This document shows positions 60,454 through 64,000 of a stretch of 64,000 nt of DNA, one piece after another. This DNA is from Spirillospora albida. Its GTDB lineage: Bacteria; Actinomycetota; Actinomycetes; Streptosporangiales; Streptosporangiaceae. The DNA lies in NCBI RefSeq assembly GCF_000718255.1, contig NZ_JOFJ01000002.1, positions 1 to 64,000 of the forward strand, in the 5' to 3' direction. Position 1 is the first letter of the stretch. Each line of letters starts with the position of its first letter. The notes under the pieces were generated by a model, which saw only the letters and a list, made by a program, of their open reading frames with translations, searched no databases and was not told the origin of the DNA. Made by a program: the position numbers and the translations under genes.

Positions 60454-61782
60454 TCAGCGGACGGCGCCGGTGACCATCCAGCGATCTCCTCGCGCGCGCA
60501 GCCCGAGGGTGAGCAGGCGGGTCACCATCCACAGGCCGATCGCCGCCCACAGCCAGAGGAGCCCGGCGTCCGTCCAGTGGGCGGCGAGGGCCGCGGGCAG
60601 GAAGACCAGAGTCGCGAGCAGCGTCGTAACCGCGAGATAGGCGCCATCCCCCGCGCCAATGAGGATTCCGTCCAGGACGAACACCACACCCGCGACCGGT
60701 TGCAGGAGCGCGATCAGCAGCAGCGAGCCGAGGAGCAGGTCCCGGACGTCTTCGTCCGAGGTGAACAGCGCGGGCAGCCAGGGCCGGACCGCGAGGATCG
60801 CCAGCCCGAACACGACCCCGCAGGCGATGCCCCACACCACCATCCGGCGGGTCACCGCGCGCGTGCCCGCGACGTCGGACGCGCCCAGATGGCGTCCGGT
60901 GATGGCCTGCCCCGCGATCGCGATGGCGTCCAGGGCGAACGCGAGGAGCGTCCAGATCTGGAAGCCGACCTGGTACGCGGCGATCTCGGGGTCGCCCATC
61001 CGCGCGGCGATGGACGTCCCGACGATGAGGACGACGCGGAGCGCCGCCGTCCGGAGCAGCAGCCCGAGCCCGGCGGTCGCGGACGTGCGCAGGCCCGCGG
61101 CGTCCGGCCGCACCGGCGCCCCGTGCCGCCGCGCCGCCCGCAGGACGACCGCGACATAGACGGCGGCGCTGCCCGTCTGGGCGATGACGGTGCCCCATGC
61201 CGACCCCGCGATCCCCCAGTCCAGAACGATCACGAACAGCACGTTGAGCACCAGGTTCAGCGTGAACCCGCCGATCGAGACGTAGAGCGGCGTGCGGGTG
61301 TCCTGGAGGCCGCGCAGGACGCCCGTCCCGGCCAGGACGATCAGCATGGACGGGATGCCCAGCAGGCTCACCCGCAGGTAGGTCTCGGCGAACGGCGCCA
61401 CCGACGCGGACGCGCCGAACAGGTCCACGATGCCGGAGACGAACGGCCATCCGGCGGCGATGAGCACCAGGCCGATGACGAGGGCGAGCCACATCCCGTC
61501 GATGCCCTGCCGGATCGCGGCGGGCAGATCGCCGGCGCCGACCTGCCGCGCGACTCCCGCCGTCGTCCCGTAGGCGAGGAAGACGCACAGGTAGACCAGG
61601 GTGGCGAGGGCCTGGCCGGCGACGCCGAGGCCGCCGAGCTGCGCGGTGCCGAGATGCCCGATGATCGCCGAGTCGGACAGCAGGAACAGTGGCTCCGCGA
61701 CGAGCGCGCCGAAGGCGGGGATCGCGAGGCGGAGGATCTCGCGGTCGTGGCCGGACGCGCGCCTCCGGGGAGAACCGATCAT
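60454..61782 (-). CDS. MATE-family efflux transporter
   Basis: 442 residues, ATG at 61782, about 12 helices in two halves. ILRLAIPAFGALVAEPLFLLSDSAIIGHLGTAQLGGLGVAG is the classic MATE (DinF-like) start, and VLRGLQDTRTPLYVSIGG matches the QD-RTP loop. It exports cationic compounds using a cation gradient. An AT-rich upstream patch holds two GTTCCTTA repeats 18 nt apart that may be a regulator site. Confidence 0.92.
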   Translation of the reverse strand: MIGSPRRRASGHDREILRLAIPAFGALVAEPLFLLSDSAIIGHLGTAQLGGLGVAGQALATLVYLCVFLAYGTTAGVARQVGAGDLPAAIRQGIDGMWLALVIGLVLIAAGWPFVSGIVDLFGASASVAPFAETYLRVSLLGIPSMLIVLAGTGVLRGLQDTRTPLYVSIGGFTLNLVLNVLFVIVLDWGIAGSAWGTVIAQTGSAAVYVAVVLRAARRHGAPVRPDAAGLRTSATAGLGLLLRTAALRVVLIVGTSIAARMGDPEIAAYQVGFQIWTLLAFALDAIAIAGQAITGRHLGASDVAGTRAVTRRMVVWGIACGVVFGLAILAVRPWLPALFTSDEDVRDLLLGSLLLIALLQPVAGVVFVLDGILIGAGDGAYLAVTTLLATLVFLPAALAAHWTDAGLLWLWAAIGLWMVTRLLTLGLRARGDRWMVTGAVR

Positions 61783-61808
61783 GGCGCGTCCACGGTACCA
61801 GTATGTAA

Positions 61809-61834
61809 GTTCCTTAATTCCACTTGGTTCCTTA
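61809..61834. repeat. Direct repeats upstream of MATE gene
   Basis: GTTCCTTA at 61809-61816 and 61827-61834, 18 nt apart, in an AT-rich island just upstream of the MATE start codon. Confidence 0.5.
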
Positions 61835-61924
61835 CCGGTCGCCGGTCGGCCGTTTTTCTTTTCCGCACACCCGGTGGATGAGGTCGTCGCTGGTCAGGTC
61901 GTTGGCAGGTGATCTCTCCGCGAG

Positions 61925-62000
61925 ATATCCACAGGGGCGTCCACAGGTCATGCACAGCCTCATCGGCGTGTTTGCACAGGCTGTCCACAGGTTTTCCACA
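61925..62000. promoter_or_regulatory. DnaA-box-like cluster upstream of dnaB
   Basis: Four 9-mers in one orientation: ATATCCACA (61925-61933), GCGTCCACA (61937-61945), CTGTCCACA (61981-61989) and TTTTCCACA (61992-62000). Each has seven or eight matches to TTATCCACA/TTGTCCACA. The last lies 98 nt before the dnaB start. Confidence 0.6.
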
Positions 62001-62097
62001 GGTGACTTTGCCGGGGCCCGCGTGGCCTGGCGAGAATGTCGGACGCCTCGGGTAAACGTGGGATGGACGGGGCGGCCGAGCAGAAGGGGGTGCGGAC

Positions 62098-63450
62098 GTG
62101 AGCGTGAGCGATCTCGGGTCATCCGAGCACGAGTTCGAGCGCACGCCCCCGAACGACATCGCCGCCGAACAGGGCGTCCTCGGTGGCATGCTCCTGTCCG
62201 CGGACGCGATCGCCGAGGTCGTCGAGGTCCTCCGCACCCAGGACTTCTACCGCCCCGCGCACCAGGTCATCTACGACACGATCCTCGACCTCTACGGCCG
62301 CGGCGACCCCGCCGACGCCGTCACGATCGCGGGCGAGCTCACCAAGAACGGCGAGATCGGCCGCATCGGCGGTGCCCCCTACCTGCACACGCTGATCTCC
62401 TCGGTGCCCACCGCCGCGAACGCGGGCTACTACGCCAAGATCGTCCGCGAGCGGTCGGTGCTGCGCCGACTGGTCGAGACGGGCACCCGCATCGTCCAGA
62501 TGGGCTACGCCGCCGACGGCGCGGACGCCGACGAGGTCCTCGACCGCGCCCAGGCCGAGGTCTTCGCGATCGCCGAGAAGCGCTCCGGCGAGGACTACAT
62601 CGCCCTCAGCGAGATCATGCCGGGCGCCCTGGACGAGATCGAGGCGATCGGCAGCCGCGGCGGCCAGATGGTCGGCGTCCCCACCGGCTTCGCCGACCTG
62701 GACGCCCTCACCAACGGCCTCCATCCCGGGCAAATGGTGGTAATTGCCGCAAGACCGGCAATGGGGAAGAGTACGCTGGCCCTCGACTTGGCGCGGGCGG
62801 CGTCCATCAAGCACGGGTTGACGTCGGCGTTCTTCAGCCTGGAGATGGGGCGCAACGAGATCACGATGCGGCTGCTGTCGGCGGAGGCGCGGGTGGCGCT
62901 GCACGCGATGCGGTCGGGCACCATGCAGGACGAGGACTGGACGCGCCTCGCCCGGAGGATGAGCGAGGTCGCCGAGGCGCCGCTGTTCATCGACGACTCG
63001 CCGAACATGTCGATGATGGAGATCCGGGCGAAGTGCCGGCGGCTCAAGCAGCAGCATGATCTGCGCCTGGTCATCATCGACTACTTGCAGCTGATGAGCT
63101 CCGGCAAGCGGGTCGAGAGCCGCCAGGTCGAGGTGTCGGAGTTCTCCCGGTCGCTGAAGCTCCTGGCGAAGGAGCTGGGCGTCCCGGTCATCGCGCTGTC
63201 GCAGCTGAACCGAGGTCCGGAGCAGCGAACGGACAAGAAGCCCATGGTGTCCGATCTCCGCGAATCGGGATCTATCGAGCAGGACGCGGACATGGTGATC
63301 CTGCTGCACCGTGAAGACGCCTACGAGAAGGAGTCGCCGCGCGCGGGCGAGGCCGACCTGATCGTGGCGAAGCACCGCAACGGCCCCACCGCGACGGTCA
63401 CGGTCGCGTTCCAGGGCCACTACAGCCGCTTCGTCGACATGGCGCAGTAG
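62098..63450 (+). CDS. dnaB: Replicative DNA helicase DnaB
   Basis: 450 residues from GTG at 62098, AAGGGGGTG upstream. N-terminal domain: PPNDIAAEQGVLGGMLLSADAI. RecA-like ATPase: Walker A ARPAMGKST (about 220-228), DYLQLMSSG (Walker B), SRSLKLLAKELGVPVIALSQLNR, DLRESGSIEQDADMVILLHR. It unwinds DNA at the fork and is likely loaded with DciA. There is no intein, although mycobacterial dnaB genes often carry one at the P-loop. Codon usage changes abruptly around that P-loop (C-ending before it, G-ending after it). Confidence 0.96.
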   Translation: MSVSDLGSSEHEFERTPPNDIAAEQGVLGGMLLSADAIAEVVEVLRTQDFYRPAHQVIYDTILDLYGRGDPADAVTIAGELTKNGEIGRIGGAPYLHTLISSVPTAANAGYYAKIVRERSVLRRLVETGTRIVQMGYAADGADADEVLDRAQAEVFAIAEKRSGEDYIALSEIMPGALDEIEAIGSRGGQMVGVPTGFADLDALTNGLHPGQMVVIAARPAMGKSTLALDLARAASIKHGLTSAFFSLEMGRNEITMRLLSAEARVALHAMRSGTMQDEDWTRLARRMSEVAEAPLFIDDSPNMSMMEIRAKCRRLKQQHDLRLVIIDYLQLMSSGKRVESRQVEVSEFSRSLKLLAKELGVPVIALSQLNRGPEQRTDKKPMVSDLRESGSIEQDADMVILLHREDAYEKESPRAGEADLIVAKHRNGPTATVTVAFQGHYSRFVDMAQ

Positions 63451-63663
63451 GCGGAACGTCTTCGCGATTCACACGCGGCCGCGGTAGCAGCGGCGGTTCT
63501 CTCGCGTGTATGGGGTGTCCCAGCGAAGGAGAACCGCGTGCGCATGAGAGAACCGTCCATCGGGGCTTCGCCGACGGGCCGCTCTCAGAGCACGGCCACC
63601 CGGGCGCAGGCCCGCAGCGATGCCGCGCTGGAGCCGTGGGCGCGCACCGCGCGTGCGGCGGGG

Positions 63664-64000
63664 TCAGCGTGCGTGGTGGTCGACCAGGCGGGCGAGCAGG
63701 GCTATGAGCTGATCGCGCTCTGCGGGGGCGAGCGGGGCCAGGAGTTCGTCCTGGATGCCCGCCAGGACGTTTTCCAACTCGTTGAGGTGGCGGGCTCCGG
63801 CGGGGGTGAGGGTGATGACGTTGCGGCGACGGTCGGCCGGGTCGGGGGAGCGGTCGATCAGGTCCTTGGCGGCGAGTTCGTTCAGGGCCGCCACGACGTC
63901 ACTGCGGTCGATGCCCGTGCGGCGGCCGAGGTCGGCCTGGCTGGACGGGCCGTACTCGTCCAGGGCGGCGAGCAGGCGGTAGTGGTAACCGCGGGCGCCG
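63664..64000 (-). CDS. MarR-family transcriptional regulator, 5' end missing
   Basis: Partial: the C-terminal 111 residues are visible and the frame runs off the right edge. Content matches the MarR winged helix: YHYRLLAALDEYGPSSQADLGRRTGIDRSDVVAALNELAAKDLIDR, the wing DPADRRRNVITLTPAG, then a C-terminal dimerisation helix. Target unknown. Confidence 0.85.
   Translation of the reverse strand, partial: GARGYHYRLLAALDEYGPSSQADLGRRTGIDRSDVVAALNELAAKDLIDRSPDPADRRRNVITLTPAGARHLNELENVLAGIQDELLAPLAPAERDQLIALLARLVDHHAR

Noticed and set aside
62098..63450. Intein in dnaB, gyrA or gyrB
   Set aside because: The P-loop of DnaB and the Tyr region of GyrA are continuous, and both gyrase proteins have normal length, so no intein is present now.
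63493..63707. Possible small gene with AAGGAG and GTG/ATG at about 63538
   Set aside because: It runs straight into antisense of the MarR gene with no sensible product. The GCGGTTCTC/GAGAACCGC inverted repeat (63493-63537) before it is noted, but may be only a dnaB terminator or MarR-related site.

Overview
The window is the chromosomal replication-origin region of a high-GC Gram-positive actinobacterium. Evidence: strongly G/C-ending codons, many GTG/TTG starts, the order gyrA-gyrB-dciA-recF-gnd-dnaN-[oriC]-dnaA | rpmH-rnpA-yidD-yidC-jag-rsmG-parA-parB, parS sites of the GTTTCACGTGAAAC type, a DnaA with a very long Gly/Pro/Tyr-rich linker, and the ino1-PadR-DUF5318-PBP ... rpsF-ssb-rpsR-rplI-dnaB block that is also found in mycobacteria. 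A Thermomonosporaceae/Streptosporangiales-type organism (Actinomadura-like) is my inference; no rRNA gene is present to test it. I see no insertion sequence, prophage, CRISPR array or rRNA operon.

Layout. 1-6.1 kb: a Zn-ribbon protein, a DinB-like protein, tRNA-Ala(UGC), the 39-codon DLW-39 gene, a small membrane protein, an SDR oxidoreductase, an EamA exporter with an AraC regulator, then an 800-nt gene-free stretch rich in DnaA-box-like sequences, then tRNA-Ile(GAU). 6.1-18.6 kb, all on the minus strand: DUF3566 protein, gyrA, gyrB, dciA, recF, gnd, dnaN, oriC (about 15.99-16.53 kb) and dnaA. 19.2-25.3 kb, plus strand: rpmH, rnpA, yidD, yidC, jag, rsmG, parA and parB, interrupted by one opposing DUF6458 gene. 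25.3-28.1 kb: a decayed copy of part of parA, five parS-like sites, a D-Ala-D-Ala ligase-like gene and a PLP aminotransferase.

28.3-41.4 kb is the conserved actinobacterial block GNAT / trxA-trxB / hydrolase / anti-sigma-sigM / pseudokinase / murJ / DUF6049 / YbaK / cca. It links redox control, an ECF-type sigma factor and lipid II flipping. 41.4-45.7 kb is more accessory: bioA, an MFS transporter and an orphan oligopeptide-binding lipoprotein. 45.9-56.2 kb: inositol-phosphate synthase with a PadR regulator that has a clear operator, DUF5318, two tandem class A penicillin-binding proteins and a GT87 glycosyltransferase. 56.3-63.5 kb: DUF4190, endonuclease IV, small proteins, rpsF-ssb-rpsR-rplI, a MATE exporter and dnaB. 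The window ends inside a MarR-family gene.

Taken together the window covers replication initiation (DnaA, DciA, DnaB, DnaN, SSB), topology (gyrase), segregation (ParABS), membrane insertion (YidC/YidD) and cell-wall synthesis (MurJ, Ddl, two PBPs). The most unusual observations are: a four-cysteine C-terminal module shared by both PBPs; a second DnaA-box cluster about 10 kb from oriC; the parA remnant beside parB; and an abrupt codon-usage change in dnaB exactly at its P-loop.
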